64,000 bases of DNA, from positions 166,860 to 230,859 of the forward strand of contig NZ_FOLV01000003.1 in assembly GCF_900112415.1 (NCBI RefSeq), written 5' to 3'. Under the pieces are notes generated by a model. It saw nothing but the letters and a program-made list of their open reading frames with translations. It did not search any database and was not told the DNA's origin. Position 1 is the first letter of the stretch. Each line of letters opens with the position of its first letter. Of the stretch, positions 56,961 to 64,000 are shown piece after piece. The position numbers and the translations under genes were made by a program. The stretch is from Bacillus sp. 491mf (lineage in GTDB: Bacteria > Bacillota > Bacilli > Bacillales > Bacillaceae_G).

Positions 56961-58232
56961 TTATTCATAAAACTTTGCATTTTGTTCTACATATGAAGCT
57001 ATATTCGGAGGTAATTGTTTTATTTTGGCTTCAAGACATTTCTGAGCAGTGCGGCCTAATTTGCGTTTACTTTCGTTATAATAGGCACATATAGAAATTT
57101 CATAATCAAAAAGATAATCATAGACGTGATAATCTACAAATAGAATATCGTCTTTCGGAAAAGGGATTTCTTTCCCTTGTAATGAATACATCAAACTGAC
57201 GTTATTTTTAGATTTATATCGATATAGTTTTGCAAGATGGTATAAAGGCTCAGCCCTGCTAGGTCTGTATTCCCAGGAATCTTGAAGATAAATAGTCGCA
57301 AGGGCAAAAAACTGTTCTTCCTGGTCAACGAGGTTAGTTATTATGGATTGATTAAGAACTGAATTCTCTTTTATGGATTCTTGGATTAATTGTTCGCGTT
57401 TAAAAGAACATTGATCAGCTAAGCGTTCGTAACAGAGACCTATTTTAAATAAGGAGTAAAATACTTCTTCTCCCCAACCACCGGCATCCACTCTTTTTTT
57501 ATACCATATGATAGCTTCCTCTAATTCATTGAGAATAGATAATGTTTGTGCTAAGTAGAACATGTATCTAATTTTTAAATGGATTGGTGTTGTTTGATTA
57601 TTAATCCCTTCTAAAAGTAAACGTTTATCCCGTTCAAATTTATCACTTCTACTGCCGCCGTCTGCTTGATCATAGATAATTAAGCTATCAAGCTTTCCGG
57701 TTGTATAAGAGGAAGCCCCTCGATTAGCCCCTAATTTAGAATAATCTATATCCCAATATTCATGTGTAACCCCAACAGATGTCCAAGGTAAAGATGTCTT
57801 GAGTAGGCGACTCAGCCAATATTTAATGTTGCTATCATATTGCATAGTAAGGTAATGATCCTTATTTAAGGTACACTTATCAAAGTGAGACTGAACCTCT
57901 AAGATCATATCAGCATCAAGCAGCAATAAATAATCAGCCTCTGGATACGTTGCTTGAGCTAACTGTACAGCTAAAGTTCGATTATATCCAAAGTTTTTAA
58001 AAGGTTCATGATGCACAGTACCAAGTATTTTATTTTTGTTGCACCAATTTTTAATGATTTCTGGTGTGTTATCAGTCGAACCTGTATCACAAATCGAAAC
58101 AAAATCAATAATTGATTTCGCAGAATCTAAACATCTTTCTATAATTTTTGATTCATTTTTTACAATCATACAAAGGCATAATTTCTTTTCTGATTTTTTA
58201 TGTTGAAGTGTTTTTGATATGTCTTTTACCAT
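56961..58232 (-). CDS. GT2 glycosyltransferase with TPR-like C-terminus
   Basis: A 423-residue protein of the SunS-like/TPR glycosyltransferase type. The N-terminal GT-A domain has LCLCMIVKNESKIIERCLDS, FVSICDTGSTDNTPEII and the metal-binding DYLLLLDADMIL. The C-terminal half (from about residue 200) is helical with TPR-like units (IRYMFYLAQTLSILNELEEA, YSLFKIGLCYERLADQ). The relatives include SunS, which glycosylates peptides, so protein O- or S-glycosylation of a surface protein is possible. GAGAGGAG lies before the ATG. Confidence 0.82.
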   Translation of the reverse strand: MVKDISKTLQHKKSEKKLCLCMIVKNESKIIERCLDSAKSIIDFVSICDTGSTDNTPEIIKNWCNKNKILGTVHHEPFKNFGYNRTLAVQLAQATYPEADYLLLLDADMILEVQSHFDKCTLNKDHYLTMQYDSNIKYWLSRLLKTSLPWTSVGVTHEYWDIDYSKLGANRGASSYTTGKLDSLIIYDQADGGSRSDKFERDKRLLLEGINNQTTPIHLKIRYMFYLAQTLSILNELEEAIIWYKKRVDAGGWGEEVFYSLFKIGLCYERLADQCSFKREQLIQESIKENSVLNQSIITNLVDQEEQFFALATIYLQDSWEYRPSRAEPLYHLAKLYRYKSKNNVSLMYSLQGKEIPFPKDDILFVDYHVYDYLFDYEISICAYYNESKRKLGRTAQKCLEAKIKQLPPNIASYVEQNAKFYE

Positions 58233-58436
58233 TATCTTTTCTCCTCTCTATCGTGCTGATAAAGATTGTATTAGCACATGTAGATATGAGTGTAGATTAT
58301 TCGAGCGAATAATAGAGGTACGTTAGATTTATCATATGCTGTAAACATAATCTATGTGAAGGGAGGGGGCAGTTCATTTCCATTGTTAAGTATTCATAAT
58401 AAAGAAACGAAAAGCATAAATAATTATTATAAGTAT
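58233..58436. other. Spacer between divergent glycosylation genes
   Basis: AT-rich, without ORF or repeat. It should contain the leftward promoter of the GT2 gene. Confidence 0.3.
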
Positions 58437-58628
58437 GTATATAAACCCAAATTAAAAACCTGACATAAACTCTTTTTCTTTTTAGATGGTCGAGAGCGTC
58501 TGGCCATGCATAGAAGCGGTCAGGGCCTTTTTCTTCCACGTGCGAAGTTCAAACAAAGAAAGTAGCCAGTTATTTTTTGTTCAGCATGGCGGCAACTGGT
58601 GTGTTGGAAAGTCAATTTATATATATAA
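58437..58628 (+). repeat. ~190-bp intergenic repeat, copy 8 (left border of amino-sugar cassette)
   Basis: TATATAAACCCAAATTAAAAA, CTTTTTAGATGGTCGAGAGC, GTCTGGCCATGCATAGAAGC, GGTCAGGGCCTTTTT, CCACGTGCGAAGTTCAAACA, ending GGAAAGTCAATTTATATA. Very similar to copy 9, in the same orientation, on the far side of a four-gene cluster. Confidence 0.85.
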
Positions 58629-58683
58629 ATTAAATTGTGAAATATGTTAATTATCTTTAGTGACATATGAGGAAGTGAAGAAC

Positions 58684-59340
58684 GTGAAGAAAATTGTTGT
58701 TTTTGGTTCAGGAGGTCATGCTAAGGTTGTTATTGATGTTATTCGACGAGCTGGAGATTATGAGATTTATGGAATAGTTGACGGTTTTCGTTCACAAAAT
58801 GAAATGATTTACGGTTGTGAAGTAATAGGTGATGAATCCAGTCTATTCCCTATTAAAGATCATATCCATGGGGGAATTGTAGCTGTAGGAGATAATTGGA
58901 TAAGAAGAAAGATAGTGGAGCAAGTAAAGGCTATTATTCCAGATTTTTTGTTTATTTGTGCTATTCATCCATCCGCTATTATTAGTGAAGATGTAATTAT
59001 TAGTGAAGGAACGGTAGTAGCAGGCGGATCTGTAATTAATAGTAACGTGCGTATAGGAGAACACTGCATTGTTAATACAAACTCTAGTATAGATCATGAC
59101 TGTGTAATTGATAATTATGCGACTATCGCACCAGGTGCTACTTTGGGAGGGAACGTTAAGATTGGGGATTATTCTGTTGTTTCTTTAGGAGCAAATGTAA
59201 TTCATTCCATTACAATAGGAGAGCATACTGTAATTGGTGCCGGCGCTACGGTTGTAAAAGATATCGGCTCTTATGTACTTGCGGTTGGCGTACCAGCAAC
59301 AAAAATAAAATCTAGAGAAAAGGGAGATAAGTATCTATAA
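58684..59340 (+). CDS. NeuD/PglD/VioB-like sugar O- or N-acyltransferase
   Basis: A 218-residue protein. An N-terminal nucleotide-sugar-binding half (KKIVVFGSGGHAKVVIDVIR, VAVGDNWIRRKIVEQ) is followed by a left-handed beta-helix of hexapeptide repeats (SEDVIISEGTVVAGGSVINS, DNYATIAPGATLGGNVKIGD, GAGATVVKDIG). This fold acylates UDP/dTDP/GDP-linked 4-amino sugars, as in PglD, VioB and PerB. GTG 58684 has GAGGAAG 8 bp upstream; an in-frame GTG 58660 has none. The next gene is a sugar aminotransferase, which points to a 4-acylamido-4,6-dideoxyhexose. Confidence 0.87.
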   Translation: MKKIVVFGSGGHAKVVIDVIRRAGDYEIYGIVDGFRSQNEMIYGCEVIGDESSLFPIKDHIHGGIVAVGDNWIRRKIVEQVKAIIPDFLFICAIHPSAIISEDVIISEGTVVAGGSVINSNVRIGEHCIVNTNSSIDHDCVIDNYATIAPGATLGGNVKIGDYSVVSLGANVIHSITIGEHTVIGAGATVVKDIGSYVLAVGVPATKIKSREKGDKYL

Positions 59341-59721
59341 ATTCATAGAGAAGTCAGGTTGTTTTCTAGTTTTCACTTTTTAAAGCTTCCGTCATAATTG
59401 TTTGTTCGCACTGTGAGAAAGTATTTTTAATTAAATGGAAACATAATTGTTAAGGGACATGGTAAGTGACTATATATGAATTATGACTTTGTTGTGGCAA
59501 AACATGTATAGTGCAAATAAATTGTAACAACATTATTTTTAGTGAAAACTGTATTTAGGAGGTAGTGGTTGTGTGATAAGAGGGTGTCATAATTACAATA
59601 TGATTTATGATCGTACATGAAATGATTCCAAAAACCTAAATATTTTACTTAAAGTAGAATTAGAGCGAAATTACATATGTATAAAAGGGAGAATTGATAA
59701 TAGTGGTAGTATAGAGCTATT
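59341..59721. other. 380-bp gene-free stretch inside the cassette
   Basis: AT-rich between the acyltransferase and the aminotransferase. No clear terminator; GGAGG at about 59560 precedes GTGGTTGTGTGA, a dead-end frame. A weak internal promoter is possible. Confidence 0.35.
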
Positions 59722-60912
59722 ATGAATGAACGTTCAAATTATGAAAGGAGGCTGAATATTATCGAAATTAAAAAGTTCTCTAAACCAATTTATGTTACTT
59801 CCCCTTTTCTTCCTCCATTTCAAGAGTTTTCTCGTTTAATAGAACAAATTTGGGAAAATCGATATTTAACAAACAATGGACTGCTGCATCAACAATTTGA
59901 AATGGAAGCAGGGAAATATTTGGGTGTTGAAAAGAATACACTATTTGTAAATGGGCATATGGCACTTGATATTGCAATTAAATCTTTGCGGTTAACAGGA
60001 GAGGTGATTACAACACCTTTTACATTTGCCTCAACAACCCACGCCATTTCCATGAATGGATTAACTCCAGTATTTTGTGATGTAAATAAACATGATTATA
60101 ATTTAGATGTTTCAAAAGTTGAATCGTTAATTACTGAACATACTTCGGCAATTATACCCGTACATGTTTTTGGCACTCCTTGCGATGTTTATGAAATTGA
60201 AAGAATAGCAAAAAAATATAATTTAAAGATTATATATGATGCAGCCCATGCTTTTGGTGTAAAAGTAGACGGAAAAGGAATTGGCGTATTTGGCGATATA
60301 TCTATGTTTAGTATGCATGCAACAAAGGTTTTTCATTCTATTGAAGGTGGAATACTTACTTATCATGATGAAATATTATCAGAAGCATTAAATCAGCATA
60401 AAAATTTTGGGTATAAAAGTTCGGGAGAGGTTAGCTTAGTCGGTTTAAATGCTAAAATGAACGAATTTCAAGCGGCGATGGGTATTTTGAATCTCCGACA
60501 TATAAGCGAAGAAATGAATAGAAGAAAAAAAATAACAAGTATGTATCGTAATCAATTAAAAAGTATTCCTGGTATTCGCTTTATAGAAGAAATGGAGAAT
60601 GTCCAATATAATTATTCGTATTTTTCCATAGAGGTTGATGAAGCGAGCTATGGATTAGATCGTAATCAATTATATGAACGTTTAATGTCGTATAACGTAT
60701 TTACAAGGAAATATTTTTCACCATTAACGAGTGATTTTATCTGTTATAAAGATCAATATGACTCAGGGAAAACACCAGTTGCGAAAGAGATAACAAATAA
60801 AGTTTTAGTATTACCACTATACGGAGAATTAAAAATTGGAGATGTAGAAAAAATTTGTATGATAATTAAAACAATCCCGGAACTAGTTGAGTTGGAACGG
60901 GAGAAGAATTAG
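59722..60912 (+). CDS. DegT/DnrJ/EryC1 sugar aminotransferase (dTDP-4-amino-4,6-dideoxyhexose type)
   Basis: A PLP-dependent aminotransferase of the VioA/FdtB/AntC-like branch, predicted to aminate a dTDP-4-keto-6-deoxyhexose from RmlA/RmlB. 396 residues from ATG 59722. Motifs: WENRYLTNNGLLHQQFE, TTPFTFASTTHAISMNGLTP, IIYDAAHAFGV and the PLP lysine in SMHATKVFHSIEGG. The start is doubtful: AAAGGAGG (59744-59751) lies inside the frame, and 6 bp later comes ATT-ATC-GAA, giving IIEIKKFSKPIY. A non-ATG start at 59758 or 59761, or loss of an original ATG, is possible. The sequence is clearly different from the perosamine-type gene at 45 kb. Confidence 0.87.
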   Translation: MNERSNYERRLNIIEIKKFSKPIYVTSPFLPPFQEFSRLIEQIWENRYLTNNGLLHQQFEMEAGKYLGVEKNTLFVNGHMALDIAIKSLRLTGEVITTPFTFASTTHAISMNGLTPVFCDVNKHDYNLDVSKVESLITEHTSAIIPVHVFGTPCDVYEIERIAKKYNLKIIYDAAHAFGVKVDGKGIGVFGDISMFSMHATKVFHSIEGGILTYHDEILSEALNQHKNFGYKSSGEVSLVGLNAKMNEFQAAMGILNLRHISEEMNRRKKITSMYRNQLKSIPGIRFIEEMENVQYNYSYFSIEVDEASYGLDRNQLYERLMSYNVFTRKYFSPLTSDFICYKDQYDSGKTPVAKEITNKVLVLPLYGELKIGDVEKICMIIKTIPELVELEREKN

Positions 60913-60951
60913 GAGGAAGTAAGAAAAAATGTTTAGGAAGGAATCGTGATT

Positions 60952-61917
60952 ATGAGCAATTTAGATAGTAATAAACAAATAGATAAGGTAATAAATTATG
61001 CCAATTCTCTTCCAAAAGTAAATGTTATTATTGCAGCTTACAATATGAAAGAGTATTTAAAAGAAACTGTCGATAGTGTGTTACGTCAAGATTATCCCAA
61101 TTTAGAAATTATTGTTGCTGATGATTGTTCAATTGATGGTACACAAGATATGATGAAACGGTATGACGAGAATCCGAAAGTTAGATATATTCGAAATGAA
61201 GTGAATTTAGGTTCGAGGATGAACGGCCGAAAATTACTTCATGAACATGCAGATGGTAAATATATATTGTGTATTAATCACGATGATTATCTTACGCAAA
61301 ATAATTATATTAGTAAGGCTGTAGCTTTGCTTGAAGAAAACCCTAATGTCTCGCTTGTTTTTGCTAATTTGCATTTTTTGGATGTTGATTCAGGAGATCT
61401 CAGACCAATTACACAAGATATACCTACGATTACAAAAGGTAGTGATTACTTTTTAAACTATGAAACTGGTAGTTATCCTCATATAACAAGTATATTAACA
61501 TCGGTATTTAGAAGAGAAGATGCTATTCGCATGCGCTGCTTCATGGAAAAATCAGAATGCCAAGATCTATTTTTGTATTTGAAATTAATGCTAATTGGTG
61601 ATGTTGGATTTATTACAGATCATGTTGGTGTGTATCGTTTCCATAAAAATAGTTTAAGTTTTAACATGCCAACTGAGGGGGATTATGGAACGATTGAAGA
61701 TTTTGAAGAATTATATGTTTATGCATTAGAGCTAGGTTTAGAGAAAAGTCAATTAGCTGAGTGGTTAACTATACGAGTATATAAATATGTGAATTGGCGC
61801 TTTGAAATAATGTGGTTCAATAATCAAAAAAGTAATGCATTACAACTGCTAACGAGCATTTCAGAAAAGCAGCCCCTTGTATTTTATTGGATTACAAATC
61901 GTCTACATTGGGAATAG
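60952..61917 (+). CDS. GT2 family glycosyltransferase
   Basis: A 321-residue cytosolic GT-A glycosyltransferase with VNVIIAAYNMKEYLKETVDS, EIIVADDCSIDGTQDMM and the metal site CINHDDYL. The C-terminal part contains CQDLFLYLKLMLIGDVGFI, typical of the acceptor side, and VYRFHKNSLSFN. ATG 60952 follows AGGAAGG at 10 bp; the GTG 60946 is closer to that site. It is in a likely operon with the aminotransferase (33 bp) and the next glycosyltransferase, so it probably transfers the 4-amino sugar. Confidence 0.87.
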   Translation: MSNLDSNKQIDKVINYANSLPKVNVIIAAYNMKEYLKETVDSVLRQDYPNLEIIVADDCSIDGTQDMMKRYDENPKVRYIRNEVNLGSRMNGRKLLHEHADGKYILCINHDDYLTQNNYISKAVALLEENPNVSLVFANLHFLDVDSGDLRPITQDIPTITKGSDYFLNYETGSYPHITSILTSVFRREDAIRMRCFMEKSECQDLFLYLKLMLIGDVGFITDHVGVYRFHKNSLSFNMPTEGDYGTIEDFEELYVYALELGLEKSQLAEWLTIRVYKYVNWRFEIMWFNNQKSNALQLLTSISEKQPLVFYWITNRLHWE

Positions 61918-61990
61918 AAGTATAACGCTTAATTTTTAATGGAAGAAAGTACAATCTACATGAAAAATAGATATAAGGTGGAGATAATAA

Positions 61991-62926
61991 GTGGAAAAAT
62001 TTAACTTATTATTAATTATTAGAAACTATAGTAGGTGGATTCACACGGCGCCTTTTTATCTTCAAGAAGAACTTTCAAAAATTACAAATTTATTTGTGTG
62101 GAATGAAGATGGCGACATTTCTAATATTCTTAATACTATTCATTTTAATCCTGATTTTATATTCATCTACTTATTTGATACAGAAGCAAATGCTCCAAAA
62201 ATTACGGGACTCCGTAATTTAAAAATTCCATATGGAATATATATAGAAGATTTACATCACAATCCTGCTAAAACATATGCCGCAATAAAACATGAAAACG
62301 TTGAGCATATATTTACATGTTATAGAGATGCTTTTCATAAATTTTATCCCGATTTTTCTGATAAAATCAAATGGTTTCCTCATCATGTCAATATTGAAAT
62401 CTTTAAGGACTATGGTCAAAAAAAGGATATTGATATGCTATTAATGGGAGCAGTCATTCCGTATTATTATCCGCTAAGATGTAAAATCCTCGAAACTTAT
62501 CAAAATGAAGCAAATTTTCTATATCATGGACATCCAGGCTATAGAAATATTGATAATGAAGAATTTCAAAACGTATTTGTTCGCGAAAGTTATGCAAAGG
62601 AAATAAATAGGGCAAAATTATTTTTTACTTGTAATTCAATATATGGATATACAATTCTAAAATACTTTGAAGTACTAGCATGTAACACTTTATTACTTGC
62701 CCCAAGTTCAGATGAGATTTTAGATTTAGGTTTAAAGCCAGGGGTGCATTTTGTTGAAATAGATGAAAATAATTTTATAGAAAAGGCGAATTATTATTTA
62801 GCACATGACGAAGAACGGGAAGAAATTAGTAAGAATGGATTTGAACTTGTACGAGAAAAGCACTCAACTACTCAACGGGCTCAACAACTAAAAGAGATGA
62901 TTCATGAAATATTAAAAGGAGGATAA
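61991..62926 (+). CDS. CgeB-like glycosyltransferase
   Basis: A 311-residue protein related to the CgeB group. Signatures: FNLLLIIRNYSRWIHTAPFY, YGIYIEDLHHNPAKTYAAIK, KWFPHHVNIEIFKDYG, and the C-terminal donor region FTCNSIYGYTILKYFEVLAC with ISKNGFELVREKHS. GTG 61991 follows AAGGTGGAG. Last gene of the cassette before repeat copy 9. CgeB proteins in B. subtilis act on the spore surface layer under late sporulation control. Confidence 0.78.
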   Translation: MEKFNLLLIIRNYSRWIHTAPFYLQEELSKITNLFVWNEDGDISNILNTIHFNPDFIFIYLFDTEANAPKITGLRNLKIPYGIYIEDLHHNPAKTYAAIKHENVEHIFTCYRDAFHKFYPDFSDKIKWFPHHVNIEIFKDYGQKKDIDMLLMGAVIPYYYPLRCKILETYQNEANFLYHGHPGYRNIDNEEFQNVFVRESYAKEINRAKLFFTCNSIYGYTILKYFEVLACNTLLLAPSSDEILDLGLKPGVHFVEIDENNFIEKANYYLAHDEEREEISKNGFELVREKHSTTQRAQQLKEMIHEILKGG

Positions 62927-62997
62927 CCATTTGAGGCCTTAGTTACAGGCGGAGCGGGAGTAATTTCTACTTATGTTTCGGAAAATTAAAATGAATA

Positions 62998-63204
62998 TAT
63001 ATATAAATCCAAATTAAAACCCTGACATAAACCCCTTTTCTTTTTAGATGGTCGAGAGCGTCTGGCCATGCGTAGAAGCGGTTAGGCCCTTTTTCTGCCA
63101 CGTGCGAAGTTCAAACAAAGAGAGACAGAAAGTTGCAGGTTATTTTTTGCTTGACATGGCGACGACTTGTATGTTGGAAAGTCAAGGTGGATTTATATAT
63201 AATT
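62998..63204 (+). repeat. ~190-bp intergenic repeat, copy 9 (right border of amino-sugar cassette)
   Basis: TATATAAATCCAAATTAAAAC, CTTTTTAGATGGTCGAGAGC, GTCTGGCCATGCGTAGAAGC, CCACGTGCGAAGTTCAAACA, GTATGTTGGAAAGTCAAGG, ending GATTTATATATAA. Nearly the same sequence as copy 8, direct orientation, 4.56 kb away. Confidence 0.85.
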
Positions 63205-63314
63205 TATTTCATGATTCCTTAATATTGCGAAATGAGCTCTCATTCTCATAAGAAATGTTACATCCTCATCATAATGTTCAAGATTAGTATTGAAAGATAG
63301 AAAAGGCTTAGAAA

Positions 63315-63351
63315 TAAAAACAGGCTGTGGAGAAGGATTATCCACAGCCTA
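63315..63351 (-). terminator. Terminator of the BclB-like gene
   Basis: AGGCTGTGGA and TCCACAGCCT enclose a 9-base loop; on the minus strand GTTTTTATTTC follows. It lies 23 bp past the stop codon. Confidence 0.85.
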
Positions 63352-63373
63352 CTTTTGTTGAGGCATTATAGCT

Positions 63374-64000
63374 TTAGTAGTCAATTGTAATGCCGGCACT
63401 TGCATAACCTGTCACAGTCGTAACAAGACCCAACGTACTGACTGAAGTTACAGTGAAGACCATTAATAAACGATCTCCAGCATTTACAGATGCAGTCAAT
63501 CCAGTAAGAGAATTAAAGAGATTTTGGAAAGTTCCAATTGGTCCTGTAATGTTTGGATTTAAAGTGACAAGAGTAGAAGGAATTGCATCGAAATCATTGT
63601 CGTTAGGATTTGTATTTCTATATACCTGCGCTCGAACTGTTGCACTAGTGCCAAGGTTGACAATTGCTATAGCAGAAAGGTGTGCATAGACTGATGTGAT
63701 TGTGCCATTACGTGGAACCACAAATGATTCATTTGCTATCCCAGCAAGTGGTAGCGTTAAAGTAGTATTCGGATCCGCTCCTAAAATACTTACACCAGGT
63801 ACAAAAGATCCAAAGCCAATTAGACTTCCAGTACCTAGCAATCCACCAGCAAGAGTAGTCAGCACAGCGGGGCCACCTGATGCGAATGGAATGATAGAAG
63901 AAGGTCCGGTCGGTCCAGTCGGTCCAGTCGGTCCAGTTGGTCCAGTCGGCCCAGTTGGTCCAGTCGGTCCGGTTTCGCCAGTCGGTCCAGTCGGTCCAGT
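63374..64000 (-). CDS. BclB-type collagen-like exosporium glycoprotein, 5' end outside window
   Basis: The open minus-strand frame runs to the window edge; the Met codon at 63865 is internal. The outer part is collagen-like: repeated Gly-Pro-Thr triplets ([18 protein letters not shown] and onward) from 64000 to about 63903, then [16 protein letters not shown] BclB-type C-terminal domain of about 170 residues follows, with [35 protein letters not shown] and [14 protein letters not shown]. Collagen-like Thr-rich repeats carry O-linked rhamnose-containing glycans in BclA of B. anthracis, so this is a likely substrate of the island's glycosyltransferases. The repeat length and N-terminal exosporium-targeting motif cannot be seen. 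Confidence 0.88.
   Translation of the reverse strand, partial: TGPTGPTGETGPTGPTGPTGPTGPTGPTGPTGPSSIIPFASGGPAVLTTLAGGLLGTGSLIGFGSFVPGVSILGADPNTTLTLPLAGIANESFVVPRNGTITSVYAHLSAIAIVNLGTSATVRAQVYRNTNPNDNDFDAIPSTLVTLNPNITGPIGTFQNLFNSLTGLTASVNAGDRLLMVFTVTSVSTLGLVTTVTGYASAGITIDY

Noticed and set aside
63866-64000. Treating the Gly-Pro-Thr coding repeats as a simple DNA satellite
   Set aside because: The repeat is in frame with the BclB-type domain and codes for collagen-like triplets, so it is part of the gene.

Overview
The window reads as a chromosomal segment of a Bacillus cereus-group bacterium (B. cereus / thuringiensis type). The evidence is low GC, the gene order fabH-fabF-yjaZ ... yjbA-trpS-opp-spx-terC-mecA-coiA-pepF-yjbH-I-K-L-M-N-O-prpE known from Bacillus, intergenic bcr1-like elements with TTTAT ends, and a BclB-type collagen-like exosporium gene at the right edge.

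1-29.7 kb is conserved housekeeping: fatty-acid condensing enzymes, a metalloprotease-like protein, trpS behind a T-box leader, an oligopeptide permease (oppBCDF, then oppA), the Spx/MecA/SpxH regulatory group, cardiolipin synthase, CoiA, oligoendopeptidase F, a truncated globin, a CYTH protein, the alarmone synthetase RelQ, NAD kinase, an RNA pseudouridine synthase, PrpE and a RodA/FtsW-type protein. Short intergenic repeats are dense here: bcr1-like elements, ~117-bp modules around trpS, and a ~190-bp family with nine copies in the window.

29.8-35.4 kb holds remnants of two methyltransferase-like genes and one glycosyltransferase, then an intact dTDP-L-rhamnose operon (rmlACBD) and fabI with a FapR-type operator. 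A small remnant of a BclB-type C-terminal domain follows fabI.

35.6-64 kb is an accessory spore-surface glycosylation island. ManC, Gmd and a perosamine-synthase-like aminotransferase predict GDP-perosamine. RmlA/RmlB with a second DegT-family aminotransferase and a NeuD/VioB-like acyltransferase predict a dTDP-4-acylamido-4,6-dideoxyhexose. Nine glycosyltransferase-like proteins could assemble the glycan. The most unusual part is a complete-looking sulfation route: an SLC13/TrkA-C anion permease, ATP sulfurylase, APS kinase (together making PAPS) and a carbohydrate-type sulfotransferase, with no sulfate-reduction gene beside them. A BxpB/ExsF-like jelly-roll protein, a small unknown protein and a BclB-like collagen-like protein lie in the same island and are candidate carriers. 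The working hypothesis is a sulfated, perosamine- and/or rhamnose-containing exosporium glycan. Two parts of the island (the sulfotransferase gene and the four-gene amino-sugar cassette) are each bracketed by same-orientation copies of the ~190-bp repeat, which suggests modular exchange. All functions are inferred from sequence alone.
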